Assembly: GCA_037447655.1 (NCBI GenBank)
Contig: JBBHKE010003129.1
Span: 25,760-89,759 of the forward strand
Reading direction: 5' to 3'
Source of the DNA: Zygnema cylindricum
Taxonomy: Eukaryota; Streptophyta; Zygnematophyceae; Zygnematales; Zygnemataceae
DNA: 64,000 nt
The position numbers and the translations under genes are program-made. The notes beneath the pieces are model-generated. The model saw only the letters and a program-made list of their open reading frames with translations. It had not been told where the DNA came from and did no database searches. Shown one piece after another: positions 19,266 to 31,268 of this stretch (within the stretch, counting starts at the first letter, position 1; each line of letters starts with the position of its first letter).

Positions 19266-20015
19266 TGCAACTCTGAGACCTCCATAGGACCTCAGAGTAG
19301 GCACCTCACACGAAGCCTCTAGGAAAACCCTGACCCCTTTGTCTTTCAGCAATAATAACTGCCACCCTGGCAAACAAAAACTCTGACCATCTACACCCTT
19401 ATAAAGGCAATAATCCCTTGAGTCGATAGCAAAAAGAATCTCTGAATTTGCTCCCTTGAGCAGTAAGTTATGAAGGGTCAAAGTTGACCTTTTGTACAGC
19501 AGCTCTCTAGGAGAGAGGGTCCAATCTATCAAATTTTTCTAAGTCCTATCTCTCTCTAAAACTCTATCTACTGAGGACGGCACCAATCATAATAGTATAT
19601 CGTACATAAAGGTACAGGTGTCGTTGTACTTTATGTACAGCCATTGTACGACATGGCCAAAATGTCGATACATGTCATTTCTGGATTCGTTCCTGGAATC
19701 CGAGGAGATGCCGTAATCCAGTGTGATTGTGCCACATGGCGATTGATGTGACGTCGACCGCAAACCGCCAAAAACCTATTGCGCGATCTCGGCATTCTTC
19801 GTGGCCGTCCGATTAAGCCAGATTAGAATCGTGGTTGTCATAAATACTTGAGCAATATTTGTTTCGCCTTCGAAACAAAATGCGCGCTATCCGTTTCGGA
19901 TGTGCCATACGTCGTACATTACAAACTGTATCTATGTCTAAATATCCCGTTGAATGAAGATAGCCGGCGTGTTAACATTTAAATAACTATCAGACCATAT
20001 ATCATATATCTTTGG
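19266..20015 (-). repeat. LTR family C fragment, cut by a gypsy element
   Basis: On the plus strand it starts TGCAACTCTGAGACC and matches the first ~750 bp of the solo LTR at 3265. It stops where the gypsy LTR begins (TGTAAAAGGGAC at 20016); the remaining ~300 bp are missing from the window. The CACGTG/GTAC module lies near 19600-19745. Confidence 0.75.
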
Positions 20016-20479
20016 TGTAAAAGGGACAGAAATATAAGCATGACAATACAGCACAATACACAGCAGAAGGCTCCCAAGATCTTCCCGTAGCAACAGCAGG
20101 AGTACACAGCAAAGACAGACAAGGTTACGCTTTATTACTCGGGCGAGGATTACAAAATTCAGCGCTCGCTACGAAAGGCTACTCAAAGAGTCTGTCTTTT
20201 CCTACGTCTGTCCCACTATTTGGACTAACTAGCTGCTAGTCAAACCAATACTGTACAAATGTACACGTGAACCTTCGCGGTCAACCGAGATCTATCCAAG
20301 ATGTCTTTCTAGAACTATACAGTTAAATCTACATTCTGCGGCGTTGCTATACTGCCATGCTGCGTTGCTATGTTGCGCTACGCTATTCTATTGCGTTGCT
20401 ATGCTGGTATGTTGCGCTGATCTATAATTGCAGCTGCGCTACTCTGCAAATGCAACAATATCAGCCTAGTTTCTAGCCA
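20016..20479 (-). repeat. 3' LTR of gypsy element G2
   Basis: 464 bp, TGTAAAAGGGAC...TTTCTAGCCA on the plus strand. It matches the LTRs of gypsy G1 at 31269-31731 and 39377-39828. Only this LTR and the adjacent extra ORF of G2 remain. Confidence 0.8.
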
Positions 20480-20553
20480 CTAAGTACTCAGCCTAGTTAC
20501 CCTGTTATAATGCCTTTCACTAAGGATTCAGCGTCACGCTGAACATTGCTTAC

Positions 20554-21546
20554 TCAGGGAAATTGTAATTGCCGAAGCATACCGTATGTCTCCTCACAGT
20601 ACTTCTCGAATTCATGTCGCAGGGTGTCAAGTTGATTTTGGAGCTGCTCACAACGAGTCTCTAGCAACGCAATATGATTGTCCGCCGCTGCCAAACGTCT
20701 CCAAGTGATTCGCTGCCGAACCCGGTCCTCCCATTCCTCTAGTAACTCCGTTGGTGCCTCGGGTTGCGGCGCAATGGCCGCCGGTACAGGTTCTTCTGGT
20801 GGCAGAACTTGGGCAGATTCGGGTTCCTCCGCTTGCTGTGCCCCTTCCGCCACCCCCTCTGTCGGTTCCCAGCGCGGTACTCTCCTTAATTTAAAGGAAA
20901 CGTGTTTCTTGGCGGCTCGGGCCCGTTGCAGAGCGTTTTTCAGGGCAAGCTTGAGTGCTCGTACCTCGGGTGTAACCTCCGCCCGAGAGATGATGTCATG
21001 CAGACGGACATCCCACGGATGGTAATGGCGGAGTAACCCGGGAACGTGCACCATGTACCGATAGTGCACTTCAACGACTTCCACAAATGGCAGGGCATGA
21101 GGGTTTAATTGTACATAGCCCTTATGGTTATTCCCCAGGTCCTTCGTCCTCATGAAATTCCAGGCTGGGTGCGATGGCACGTCAGCCGGGATATAGATAG
21201 GGTCCCCAGGTTTTCTTGTGCGCCATGTTGCAGGCCACTCCGAAAGATCCCAATAAAGGGGCTTGGCGAAGCTGAAGGTAGGGTTCGGATGTTGGGAGTC
21301 CATAGGGGGTGGAAAGAGATAATCGAGAATTTCTTCCTCCTTCTCACTTTCCTCGTCCGTGTCCCCTATTTCCCTTCCAAGGAAAAATACCTCGTCTCCG
21401 CTACAGTATTGTACTTCTGCCTTCTTCTCCGAGCTTTCCGAGGACTGCTTATCTGCGGTGCCCTCCTTACTAGGGTCCCTCTTCACCTCCAGATCGAAGC
21501 CACGCTCCTCAATTGGCGGGGATGTCGGTTCCCGTTCTGGCTCCTC
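20554..21546 (-). CDS. EWP/YHPWD protein carried by gypsy G2 (N-terminus removed)
   Basis: An open frame of about 330 codons ends 75 bases before the gypsy 3' LTR, in the same orientation as the element. It is the best-preserved copy of the family. It has an acidic region (DTDEESEKEEEILDYLFPPP), the conserved domain (DLSEWPATWRTRKPGDPIYI, PADVPSHPAWNF, YMVHVPGLLRHYHPWDVRLH, TPEVRALKLALKNAL), a Pro/Glu/Ala linker, and a C-terminal coiled coil (IALLETRCEQLQNQLDTLRH). The 5' end is cut by the copia C insertion at 21547, so the start is missing. No signal peptide or membrane segment is visible in what remains. Function unknown. Confidence 0.6.
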   Translation of the reverse strand, partial: EEPEREPTSPPIEERGFDLEVKRDPSKEGTADKQSSESSEKKAEVQYCSGDEVFFLGREIGDTDEESEKEEEILDYLFPPPMDSQHPNPTFSFAKPLYWDLSEWPATWRTRKPGDPIYIPADVPSHPAWNFMRTKDLGNNHKGYVQLNPHALPFVEVVEVHYRYMVHVPGLLRHYHPWDVRLHDIISRAEVTPEVRALKLALKNALQRARAAKKHVSFKLRRVPRWEPTEGVAEGAQQAEEPESAQVLPPEEPVPAAIAPQPEAPTELLEEWEDRVRQRITWRRLAAADNHIALLETRCEQLQNQLDTLRHEFEKYCEETYGMLRQLQFP

Positions 21547-22596
21547 TGTAGAAACTAATGGTTTTATTAGTATTTTCTAGGTCTGAAAAGAAATATAGAA
21601 GTCGAGGCAGTCTATCTCTAACTTCTCTCTCCAACTCTCAAACTTGTCGCAGTCACTGAGAAATTGGAGAGGAAGCTAGAGCCATGGCTACCTTAGCTAT
21701 CCTGAGGTTTACGAGAATTTTATGTTAGGGTTTATTTATTTAATTAAAAGGTATGTGCCGGCGGCAGGATTTGATCCATGTACCTACCGGCCGGCAGATA
21801 GGAAATAGCCGGTAGCCTTAGCCGTTAAGTCTAGCAGTAGTGTTACGTAGCATATAGTTTGATATTTATTTGAATGGTTATGCGTGAAATAAACCATTTA
21901 ACTGAAATGAATTACAGGATACATAGATCCAGTAAAATATAATGTACGACTTACAGTACATGCACAAAATCAATACCGCGCATTTATTCCGTAAGTGAAA
22001 CGAATACCGCGCATGTATTTATTACGGCTACGATTAAATTAGATTCTAATCGGACGGTCGGAATTAGCGTCGAGATCGCGGAAGACGATTTCGGCGGTTT
22101 GTGGCCATCGCCACATCGGATGACGCGTGGCGCAATTACATTGGATCGTGGAATCTCCGGAGATCATGACACCGAATCCGAATATGACATGTGTCGACAT
22201 TTGGGCCATGTCGTACAATGTTCGTACATAAAGTACACCGGCAATTGTACTTTTGCGTACGGAACTTTATTCTGATTAGTTCCGTACATCAGTAGATATA
22301 GTCTGTGAGAGAGATAGGACTTAGAAAAATTAGGAGATAGGACCCTCTCTCCCAGAGAGCTTCTGTACAAAAGGTCAACTTTGACCCTCCATAACTTACT
22401 GCTCAGGGGAGCAAATTCAGAGATTATTTTTGCTATTGACTCAGGGGAGTCTTGCCTTCACAGAGGTGCAGGTGGTCAGAGTTTTTGTCTGCCAGGGTGG
22501 TAGTTTTTTTTGCTGAAACACAAAGGGGTCAGGATTATCCTAGAGGCTTCTTGGAAGCTGTCCACTCTGAGGACTTATGGAGGTCTCAGAGTTTCA
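21547..22596 (+). repeat. 5' LTR of copia C
   Basis: 1050 bp, TGTAGAAACTAATGG...GAGTTTCA, followed at once by the primer-binding site. It is related to family A in order and in blocks such as AGAGCCATGGCTACC. The matching 3' LTR is missing because the element is truncated at 25589. Confidence 0.85.
22120..22290 (+). promoter_or_regulatory. Conserved U3 module of LTR C
   Basis: A GCGTGGCGC box, GACACATGTCGACAT, the dyad GCCATGTCGTACAATG and a GTACATAAAGTACACCGGC repeat occur in fixed order. The same order with CACGTG cores recurs in LTRs of families A, C and H, which otherwise diverge. I infer an enhancer or transcription-factor cluster. Confidence 0.45.
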
Positions 22597-23376
22597 GGTT
22601 ATGGGCCCACCCTCTAGGTACCAATCTTTAATGGAACTGGATTCATATACTGGGAAAGTATGATGATAGGAGCTCTATGCGAAAAAAGGTTTTGGGGGAT
22701 AGTGAGTGGACGGTTGGGACGTCCATCAAGTCTTGGAATTCCTCCAGGGTTTGGAGGAAGCAGATTCACCAGGAAAGAGGATCCACCTTCAACGGAGGAA
22801 ACAAAAGAAGGAGAGGTGGTGGACAAAGGAAAGGAGAAGGAGACGACCACACCAATAGCAACTGGTTCGGCATTCATGTCACCTATTCCGAGGAACGAGG
22901 AGAATGATACTGAAACCTGGGACTTCAACAATATGGCGGCAAAGCACTTCATCCTACGCCATCTCACTCAAGGACTTGCATGTCCTCATTTGCAGGTAGA
23001 AAGGGCATCCGATCTTTGGATGGCTCTCATAGAGATGTACCGAAGTGGTACGATTCAGCAACAACAGTTGGCTGATCAGAAAGTTAAGGAGTATGTATAC
23101 AAAGGGGGAAATATGTTGGATTTTTGCAATGAGCTTGCTACACTCTTCATGGAGCTAGAGAGTGCGGGAAAAGATTTTAGTGAAAAAGAAAAGGTTAACT
23201 GTTTACTGATGAAGTTACCTGATGAGTTCGTGAACATAGTTTACCGTGTGCAGGACTTGCCTGACTCAAGGTGGATATGGAACTCAGTGGTAGGGATGAT
23301 TCTCGTTCAAGAGAATACAATTGAGATCCGAAGGGGAGGAAAGAGTGGCCAAGCCTTGGCAATAGCAACTGATTAG
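22577..23376 (+). pseudogene. gag: copia C Gag
   Basis: ATG 22577 lies inside the LTR and gives MEVSEFQVMGPPS through the primer-binding site. A one-base deletion near 22613 shifts the frame; Gag then continues as VPIFNGTGFIYW and MMIGALCEKRFWGIVSGRLG. The core has NNMAAKHFILRHLTQGLA, ASDLWMALIEMYRSGTIQQQ, KEYVYKGGNMLDFCNELATL and LLMKLPDEFVNIVYRVQ. A stop at 23374 precedes a zinc knuckle, CHFCKKPRHYMAEC, encoded at about 23470-23515 in a broken frame. It packages element RNA in the active family. Confidence 0.8.
22597..22611 (+). other. Primer-binding site of copia C
   Basis: GGTTATGGGCCCACC follows the LTR without gap and is identical to the site at 4354. It is complementary to the anticodon arm of initiator tRNA-Met. 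Confidence 0.8.
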
Positions 23377-23638
23377 AGGAACAGAGATTCCCGAAAACCG
23401 GTCAGAAACTATGGGGGTAGGGAGCAGAAAAAACAGGCCGACGAGTTCGAACAAAGGGCTCCCAAAGGTTTATGTCATTTTTGTAAGAAACCAAGGCACT
23501 ATATGGCAGAGTGCACTAAGCTAACCGAGCTTCGGTAAAAAAAAAGGGCAGACCGGTGGTACCCCGAGAGGAAAGAAAAAGGCCCTTGTCACACAGGTAC
23601 TTGAGGCGGAATCCGAGGACGAGGACGATGAGCGCCTT

Positions 23639-24619
23639 TTGGATGAGGAGTTGGAGGCGAAAAACGAGGTCAAAATTCCACGAAGGCAGAAATGTGTTTA
23701 CGGTGGATTGAAAAGTGAAGCAGGCTGGATTGTAGATTCAGGTGCCTCCATGCACATGTGTAAGGATAGACACCTGTTCACTAAGATAATAAAGATTCCC
23801 ACCGTAGAGATAGAGTACGGGGATGGGAGGATAGTCACCACTACTCTTGTAGGATCGGTAGATCTGAAAGTGTTAGTAGAAGGAAAGACATCCATATTAA
23901 CATTCTCCGATGTATTGTTTATTGCGGAGCTGAACAAAAATCTTATCTCTACATCACTATTAGATGATAAGGGTTTTTTTACTAGCACTAGGGAAGGAGT
24001 CTTTACTGCTAGTTTTGAGGATGATGTCTATTTCATTGCTGAGAAAGGTAGCCATGGGATGTTTAGGCTGATCTTAAGTAATGAAAAGAAGAAACTTTAT
24101 TATGCTGGTGTTCATGATATTATGATGTGGCATAAGAGGCTTGGGCATGTCAATCTAGATAAGTTAAGAGAGATGAAAAAGATGGGAGTGGTGGAAGGGA
24201 TTCAGTTCAGTGAGAGTGGTGATATAAGTGATTGTAGTGGATGTGCTCAAGGTAAAGCACACAGATTACCCTTTTCTAAGTCAGCCACCTATAAGGGAGA
24301 AAAAATTCTATATCTAGTACAAACAGATATTTGGGGACCGGCTAAAGTGCCCTCACCGGGGGGGAAGAGATTTATGATGACTATAACTGATGATTGGTCT
24401 CGGTATTCCCGGGTATATTTTTTGAAAAACAAGTCCGAAGCTAAGGATTGTTTTAGACAATATAAAGCATGGAGCGAAAAACTCCATGAAACTCCAATCA
24501 AGAGAGTAAGGAGTGACAATGGTGGAGAGTATACTTCTAACCAGTTTGAGGATTTTCTGAGGATAGATGGGGTTCAACACCAAAAGACAGTTCCAGAAAA
24601 TCTTGAACAAATGGGGTAG
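23639..24619 (+). CDS. pol: copia C protease and integrase
   Basis: This is an open 326-codon frame. WIVDSGASMHMCKDRHLF carries the protease D-S-G near residue 30. The integrase finger is HKRLGHVNLDKLREM with CSGCAQGKAHRLP near residue 165-205. The core has QTDIWGPAKVP, TITDDWSRYSRVYFLK, RSDNGGEYTSNQFEDFL and a degraded VPENLEQMG where copia normally has TPQQNG. The frame ends in a stop at 24617; integrase homology continues in a second frame (NGVAERLNRTLSDSARSM) from about 24611. Confidence 0.9.
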   Translation: MDEELEAKNEVKIPRRQKCVYGGLKSEAGWIVDSGASMHMCKDRHLFTKIIKIPTVEIEYGDGRIVTTTLVGSVDLKVLVEGKTSILTFSDVLFIAELNKNLISTSLLDDKGFFTSTREGVFTASFEDDVYFIAEKGSHGMFRLILSNEKKKLYYAGVHDIMMWHKRLGHVNLDKLREMKKMGVVEGIQFSESGDISDCSGCAQGKAHRLPFSKSATYKGEKILYLVQTDIWGPAKVPSPGGKRFMMTITDDWSRYSRVYFLKNKSEAKDCFRQYKAWSEKLHETPIKRVRSDNGGEYTSNQFEDFLRIDGVQHQKTVPENLEQMG

Positions 24620-25589
24620 CTGAAAGGTTAAATAGAACACTAAGTGATAGTGCTAGAAGTATGTTGTCAGATAAGAAGATAGGAAAAAGGTTTTGGGCAG
24701 AAGCAATGAACTGTGCTAATTACCTCAAAAATAGAGTTCTTACTTCAGCTATAAAAGATCAAACACCTTATGAGAGATGGACAGGCCGGAAACCAGACTT
24801 ATCTCACTTAAAGGTTTTCGGCAGTCAAGTATTCAGTCTAGATACAGATCGGTCTAATTGGAAGCTAGATCCTAAATGAAAACCGGGATACTTATTAGGA
24901 TATGATGAGGATGTTAAAGGATATAGAGTTTATGATCTAAAAAGGGAAGATATAATCTTAGTAAAGCATCTAGTAGTTATGGATGAAGGAAAGTCTGTGG
25001 ATCCCTTCAAATATACAAAGTCAGTAAAAATCAGATTTGAGTCAGAAAATTTCGATGACTTTGAGCTTCCTAACTATCCAGGTTTTAGAGAAGATGACAT
25101 TCTTGCAGGTACAAATCATACCGAAAAGGACTCGGCTATGGAAACTCCAGTAACAACTCTACCTGAAGCGGAAGACATGGTGGAAATTGATTCAGAACCA
25201 AGGGATAGGGGAGAAGCCGAGATTGTTCGAAAAAATCCACGAAACCATCTATTTCGGCCTCAGATTTTGAGGGAGGAAGGAGAAGTAGCAAAAGATTGCA
25301 AGAAAAACAGGTTAACAACAAGGTAACAAAACTATGTCATCAAGATGAACCTCAAACTTATGGAGAGGCGATGACTTGTCGAGAAAGAAACCGATGGAAG
25401 AGAACCATCAATGAGGAGATGGCCTCAATTATGGCAGCCGATACTTGGGAGCTGGTGGATTGTCCACCTAACCGAAAACCAATCGGTTGTAAGTGGGTTT
25501 TTACATTAAAACAGAATCCATATAACACAATCGAGCGCTAAAAGGCCCGATTAGTGGCAAAGGGATTTACACAAAAGGAAGGAATTGTC
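24611..25589 (+). pseudogene. copia C integrase end, linker and start of RT, truncated
   Basis: The sequence reads SDKKIGKRFWAEAMNCANYL, PYERWTGRKPDLSHLKVFGS, a stop at 24877, then GYLLGYDEDVKGYRVYDLKR and the linker. RT starts after 25380 (TINEEMASIMAADTWELVDC, GCKWVFTLKQ) and is broken by a stop at 25539. Homology ends at 25589 inside KGFTQKEGI. The rest of RT, RNase H and the 3' LTR are absent, and unrelated repeat E follows. Confidence 0.85.
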
Positions 25590-26380
25590 CTTTTGGAAAT
25601 GATGATTATTCCCGGGCGGCTCAGCAGGTCCTACGTGGTACCAATCGCAATCTAACACCTCATTCACTGGCACGACCTGATGGAAGGGTGTTACAAATCT
25701 TACTCCCAGTAAACGTGTTCGTACGATTACTTTGAACGCCTGATGGAAGGTTACCCTAAATCTGGGATGGGCGAAATGTCGAACATTGATAATAGTGTAA
25801 TACATGGGCACCGACGTAAAGTATAAGTGAAGCAATATAAAGTTGCTCTTGGGTACATTGTGAAACGGCGTCTCAGTTCTGTTGAGCGCCGGAAAATAAG
25901 TATTTGTAGTTTTAGTGTTAGTTTTTGATATCAGTTAGAGTCTATGTGTTCTGTGCGTGTTTCGTCCGCTGGTACTTTATGTAGTATCGTAGCTTTGTGT
26001 TGATTCGCTCGTCTATAGTACTTTTGTAATATGTGCGTTCACTTTGTTTGGACGTTTTCGTTTAGGGATGGCAATAAATTAATCATTCATGCGGGAAAAA
26101 AATTCCATGGAAATATAACAGTCTCTTGTTGGAGGGTTCTTCTCGTGTTTCTGCTCCGTCTTTTGCTTCCTAATTTTTGTTCTTTGCTTGTCTTCATTAT
26201 TCGATATTTCATTAAAAGTGGCATTTTTATATTTGTTTACTTAACACGGGTAAAAGGACAATTCGTGATGAGAGACACAGAGGGAAGGATGGAAAGAGGG
26301 AGGGAGGGAGGGTTCCTGGGAGGGAAGAAAAGAAAAAGGGAGAGAGTGCGAATCTCCACATCTCCATCCTGATCTCCAAT
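25590..26380 (+). repeat. Repeat E, copy 1
   Basis: From about 25815 it matches the reverse strand of 48300-49710: GTGAAGCAATATAAAGTTGC, GTGAAACGGCGTCTC, AGTACTTTTGTAATATGTGC, then CGTTTTCGTTTAGGGA, ATATAACAGTCTCTT and a GA-rich tract. Copy 1 has one unit of the 22-bp CTGGTACTTTATGTAG repeat that copy 2 has about six times, and it lacks ~730 bp present in copy 2. No ORF. The class is unknown. Confidence 0.6.
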
Positions 26381-26475
26381 GCTTTCATCCGGATTCAGAT
26401 CTCCGAAGAATGGAGATCCCACACTATGGTTTCATTCTGAAATCCGTTGATCTGAATATCAACAAAGGTCGTCAA

Positions 26476-26721
26476 TCAATTTTTAAAGTTGATCTTCGAC
26501 GATACTAAACTCCTTCTTTTTCCCCTCCTTCTCCTACCTTTGACCAAACGGATCGGCAGGTTGCGTCTTCTCAAAAGCAACCCCAGTGAAGTAAAAAGAG
26601 CTTCTACTTCCGGATCTAGTGATGAATCGGATCGATCTGGAGGATCCGGATCCGGAGGTCGAGGAATCATAGGAGAAAAAGTTTTCTTCTTCTTTCCCCC
26701 CATTGCGGCCACACTAGCCAT
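26476..26721 (-). CDS. Small basic ORF next to an LTR-like edge
   Basis: The 82-codon frame starts at ATG 26721 and reads MASVAAMGGKKKKTFSP, PRPPDPDPPDRSDSS, EVEALFTSLGLLLRRRNLPI and a basic tail KGRRRRGKRRS. Just upstream on the minus strand lies TTGGTATCGAAG, similar to the usual tRNA-Met primer site TGGTATCAGAG, then TTCTTTCA. This suggests the Gag start of a small LTR element, but no further gag or pol was found downstream. Confidence 0.3.
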   Translation of the reverse strand: MASVAAMGGKKKKTFSPMIPRPPDPDPPDRSDSSLDPEVEALFTSLGLLLRRRNLPIRLVKGRRRRGKRRSLVSSKINFKN

Positions 26722-27028
26722 ATTCTTCGCCTCATTGGAGCACACAATCTTCGATACCAATTGAAAGAATCTAAAAAAAATGCAGATTGTAATAGACAAC
26801 GAAAGCATTCACAAAATATCACAAGAGAGAGAGCATTCCATAAAAGCCAATATATTCCATGGAAGCTTTTCTTCACAAAGATTAACTCTCCCTCTCCCTC
26901 TACGCTTCAATATATAGAATCCCAAACGAAACGTCACTACTTCGAATTATACCAAACATCCAATTTAAACCGAGCACTAAGCGCATACCAATTAAATCCC
27001 GTCTATAGGCGAAATACCAAAGTACTGG

Positions 27029-27593
27029 GTACACCGCCAATCACTATTAGCATACAAAAAAAAAAAAAACGTAAAGAAATTTTTAGCGTTATCAACGCTA
27101 ATTGGGTTTTTGAAAATTTAAAAAAACCTATATTCTAATTTTTTATAAATGCTAATTTGGGTTTTTCAAAAAAAAAAATATCTGACGTAAACGTGTCCAC
27201 TCTAATATAATTTTTCGTACAAAATCTTTGAAATCGTACGCCGTCACTTACTTTTATTGTCCGTACTTGTCATGCTATTTTTTGTACTTGTACGGATTTT
27301 TTGTCGAAGCGATTTCATCCCTTTCTTCCAGTGCACATTCACATGCGCTCATGACTATGTTAAACAATTGTTTGTACCTTTTCACTTACAAAGGTACATT
27401 TATGTACAGTCTGACACCGAACGTACACCATACTATTAAAATCGCATTGTATTTTTGTTATAAACGTTAATTGAAAAGAACCTTAAAAAGTGTTAAGAAA
27501 AAAATAGAATCAATTCTTCTATTTAAAAAATTTCATCAAAATTCCAAGGAACCCTATTAGTGTTATATACACTAATAGCGATTGGCGGTGTAC
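27029..27593. mobile_element. MITE, family M, copy 1
   Basis: The 565-bp element has terminal inverted repeats: GTACACCGCCAATCACTATTAG on the left and CTAATAGCGATTGGCGGTGTAC on the right, one mismatch in 22. The inside is AT-rich and non-coding with GCGTTATCAACGCTAATT near the left end. Relatives end in AGCGATTCACGGTGTAC at 55426-57043 and 62554-62769. Confidence 0.75.
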
Positions 27594-30500
27594 TATTCAA
27601 CCGTACAGCCAAAACGTACACTTCAAATGATTTATTTTGACTTTGCCGTCGCCAAACAAAATCTACGCGGGGCTAAGAATCTTCCTACGAAACTTAAAAC
27701 AAATCAAACCACACAACAAAGCTGAAAACAACTAGACGTCCGCGCATCACTCACGCGATGGCCGATTACAAATTTGATTCTAACAGACAAATCGCTGACC
27801 AACAAGACCACCTTTACACCTCTATTGTCGCCACGTAGGACAAACGACAACCTTTCCATTTGTATTTTGACATTTAAAGCACAAAATTTGGGAGGACAAA
27901 AATATTTTACAAGGTACAAAGAATCTTGGGCTACACTGAAACAAACTATGGTTTTGTCATTTGAGTTGGTAAAACCTTCTTTATCGTCATCAAATTCGAT
28001 GAGTAGGAGTTCAAAAGTGGCGACACTAACAGAAAAATAAATTTTAGCAAGATTCAATAAAAAACGTTGTAAATGTGAATTGACGCATTAGGGACGCTCA
28101 GGTTGCCAGAGTGAATTGCCAATTAGATAACGACTTGTCTTATGCGAATCTACATAAAAAAAGTAAAAGACAAAGATGTGTAAACCTATATGACCGTGGT
28201 GAGAGGTGGTGACTAGCACCAGTGTCGACTAACCAATTTTGAGGTGTAGTTTTAGAGAGAAAAACGTACTTTGTGGAGATAAAAAATTGTCAACAACAAA
28301 ATTGGCGATATGTTGAGAAATATTGTCATATCTGAATTCTAGAGTGGGAGGGTGTCGGAATGGATTAACCGATGAAAGGGAGGGATAAAGGTTAAATTTA
28401 GGAAAGATGAAGTGAATGTCCGAATTGAAATTGGGGAATTATTGGAGGAGTAGTGTGCCATGGGGATAGAAGATTCTAAAGAGCTTGAAAGGGAAGGGTA
28501 AAGGTATGGAAAAGAAAAAATTGGAGGAAGAGTGGATGTTGCGGAGGTAAAGGGTTTTGAAGAACCAGGGGATGGCGTAGGCAAATTTGGCTTCCCCAAT
28601 GAATTTTGTGAGATTGGAAGCTTCAATTGCCTTACGTCTGGACAATTTTGGCGGTCCTCCCTGGTTTTTCCTTTTTTTTTGCAAACATATAAAGCCCACA
28701 CTGCACCCCGTGGATTATTTTTCTGACTATCGCCGATAAAAGAATTTGTGGGAGAGGTTTGAAGCAGAGAGTTAGAGGATTTTGGTTTCCTCACATGGGA
28801 TTTTTATACAAAGAGAGTGGAAAAGGATTATTTTTTCTAAAATTTTCCAAGGACGAGATAAAAGGGGCAAAATTTTGCGAAAGTTCTTTTAAAAGGGTGG
28901 AAGACATGTCCTCGTCAAAAAGTTTCATCCCTATCATGCTGATTTTTCAGGCGGACAACTGGATTGTGCTAATCAAATTCTGTATGGAATCAGTTGAATT
29001 TTTCATGGAATTGAAAAAAACTCGTTTTTGAATAGCGGCCCATCCAAATTGGACGTAAGTTGTCATTAGACGATTATAAGCCTTGGCAGGTGTAGAGGCG
29101 CCACAAATAAAATATCTGTGTTTGGAGTAGGCGCCATAACTAGGCGAGCACGCAATTTTTTGTCACTTTGCTTCCATATGACTATTTCTTTCTCTTTTTT
29201 AGATTTATCCTTCGCGGTGTTAATAGAGACTATGTCGGAAAGTTTGGAAATGACGGTAAAATGATCCTCAATCCTTTCATGTTTACAGAAATGCATAGCG
29301 GAGAAAAACCTTTCATATAAGCTTTGGCCATAAAACTTAAGAATGTCGAGCGTGCCTGTGAAACATAAAATGAGGGTCGGCGGTCCGAGAAAGGTTGCCC
29401 TGGTGCCCTGCAAACATCTCTAGATGTTGATGCTATCATGGAGAGTGGCCATGCCCATTTCTGTTACCATCCCTCCCGAAGAAATGAATGCAAGACATCG
29501 GAGAAGACAAGGAAAGAAAAGTGCATGAATACATGGGGAAGTGAGAAAAGATACCCAGTCCCCCCCTCCCTTTCCCCATCCGGTTGAAGAAAAGGTGGGT
29601 AGGACTCGATTACCAGGCTGAGATCCCAATTATTTATCCGCCGAAAGCCGAATAAATGCTACTCAAAACCCATCTCAAAGTCTGAGAGATGCCAAAATCC
29701 CCTCTGACCTTAATACCTTTGGAGCAGAAATGGACTCTCAGCGAGTACACAAATGAAATTCCACGCAGAAATATGATAAAAAAAATCAAAGATAATTGGC
29801 TGTTTCAGATTTAACAATATCACCTTGCCCAAAAAAATGGAATAGAAGGTGCAATTATAAATAATGGCAAAGCAAGCTCAACATACCCCGGATATATATG
29901 ATGACAAAGAGCAGAGACAAAATCTCTCCCAATGGTACCGAAACCAGATAAGATCCTCCTAAACCCCTCGAGTTCCGCGTTCGTATCCGGCAAGACTCTT
30001 CTCATTTTCAAGCAGCAAAAAGCCAGAATCGCCCAAAAGGAGGGATAGTGCGAACTACCCGCCCGAACTATGATTCCCACAAAAAGACAATTTCCAAAAC
30101 AAAGATGGCAATAGAGTCCAAACACGCTAGCCAAAAGTTCTCAAGTATAAGGTTTGCTTGGAATTTCCTGGGGTTTTTCTTAGGAGACAGTACTGAAAAG
30201 CAACCTGTCTCCTTTGGACCCAAGTGCTTAAGTTTGTCTGATTCAAAGTACCAAAGGTCAACGTAATGCAACTAGCTAATCAGCGAAGAGCAGATGCAAT
30301 TAAACTGACATAGGACAAAGTAATCCGTACTACACATTGGAGTGAAACATTTACTCCCAACTACGGTTAGATCCGCGGCCGAAAGTCAAAGTTGGTTCCA
30401 CAATTAGATGACAAAGTACTCAAGTGACGCGAAAAACGCCAAACTTTGACCTAAGTTCATTAATGGACCCTAGGTCAGTTGAACCTAAACTGAAGTCTTG

Positions 30501-31268
30501 CTGACACCTAACAACATAATCTAAATAACAATCCCAAAAGTTACGTGTAATTCCACAATGTACCCTCCACTAAGACTGGTGGATTTTGGTTTTAGGTAAC
30601 GGGAGTGCCATCTTTGAGACGGAGCAACGACAGAGCAACTTTGAGGTCTGACCTCCGTTAGGTGTGAACTCAAGTGCGTCACGCTAAATATTGGGAATAC
30701 AGAGAAATGGTATGGAGTTGCGCACCTCCGTTTCCGTGCACTGGTGACGGTACAAGGTTGAAAAGGCCGATAAATATTGGAAAAGTGAAGGAGTGGCGAA
30801 ACCGCACACGAGCGTGACACAAATACTATTGGAAACTGCATGGCCAGGCCCATGACTTATTGGAGGTAGATTGGTGGATGCCATCCAATCATAAAATGAA
30901 GTATCAATGCATTGCGATGATATTTTGAATTGAACTTGGGATGACTTCTTTGAACAAGATGAGTCCCTTATATATTAGGTCACACAGTGCTAATTACTGT
31001 GGAGTGTAAGTGCAGTTTCGTCCGCTGTATCGTAACGAGAGTAGTCGAGGTTCTAATGAATATATTATAGATTCTACTGGCGCGGTGTTAATTTACAAAT
31101 TAAAGGAGATTCCAATTAATGTAGAAGACACGAACGAGTATGTTTAATAAAAATGTTCAGTGATACGACAAATGATAATGAATTACAAGTGAACGAACAT
31201 AAAAGAAGACAAAAACTAGTAAAAGGACGGTGGGCACCGATAAGACTTCGTAAAGGACAGAGGGGATC
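27594..31268. other. 3.7 kb without a recognisable gene
   Basis: Only short frames occur, none with a family I recognise. Two minus-strand frames look less random than the rest: 28439-28699 (RRKAIEASNLTKFIGEAKFA) and 29820-30134 (MRRVLPDTNAELEGFRRILS). Neither has a convincing start, neighbour exon or second copy. No LTR, terminal repeat or tRNA was seen. Confidence 0.4.

Noticed and set aside
28439-30134. Possible host exons on the minus strand
   Set aside because: Two frames read protein-like, but without splice-consistent partners, homology or duplicates I cannot support a gene.
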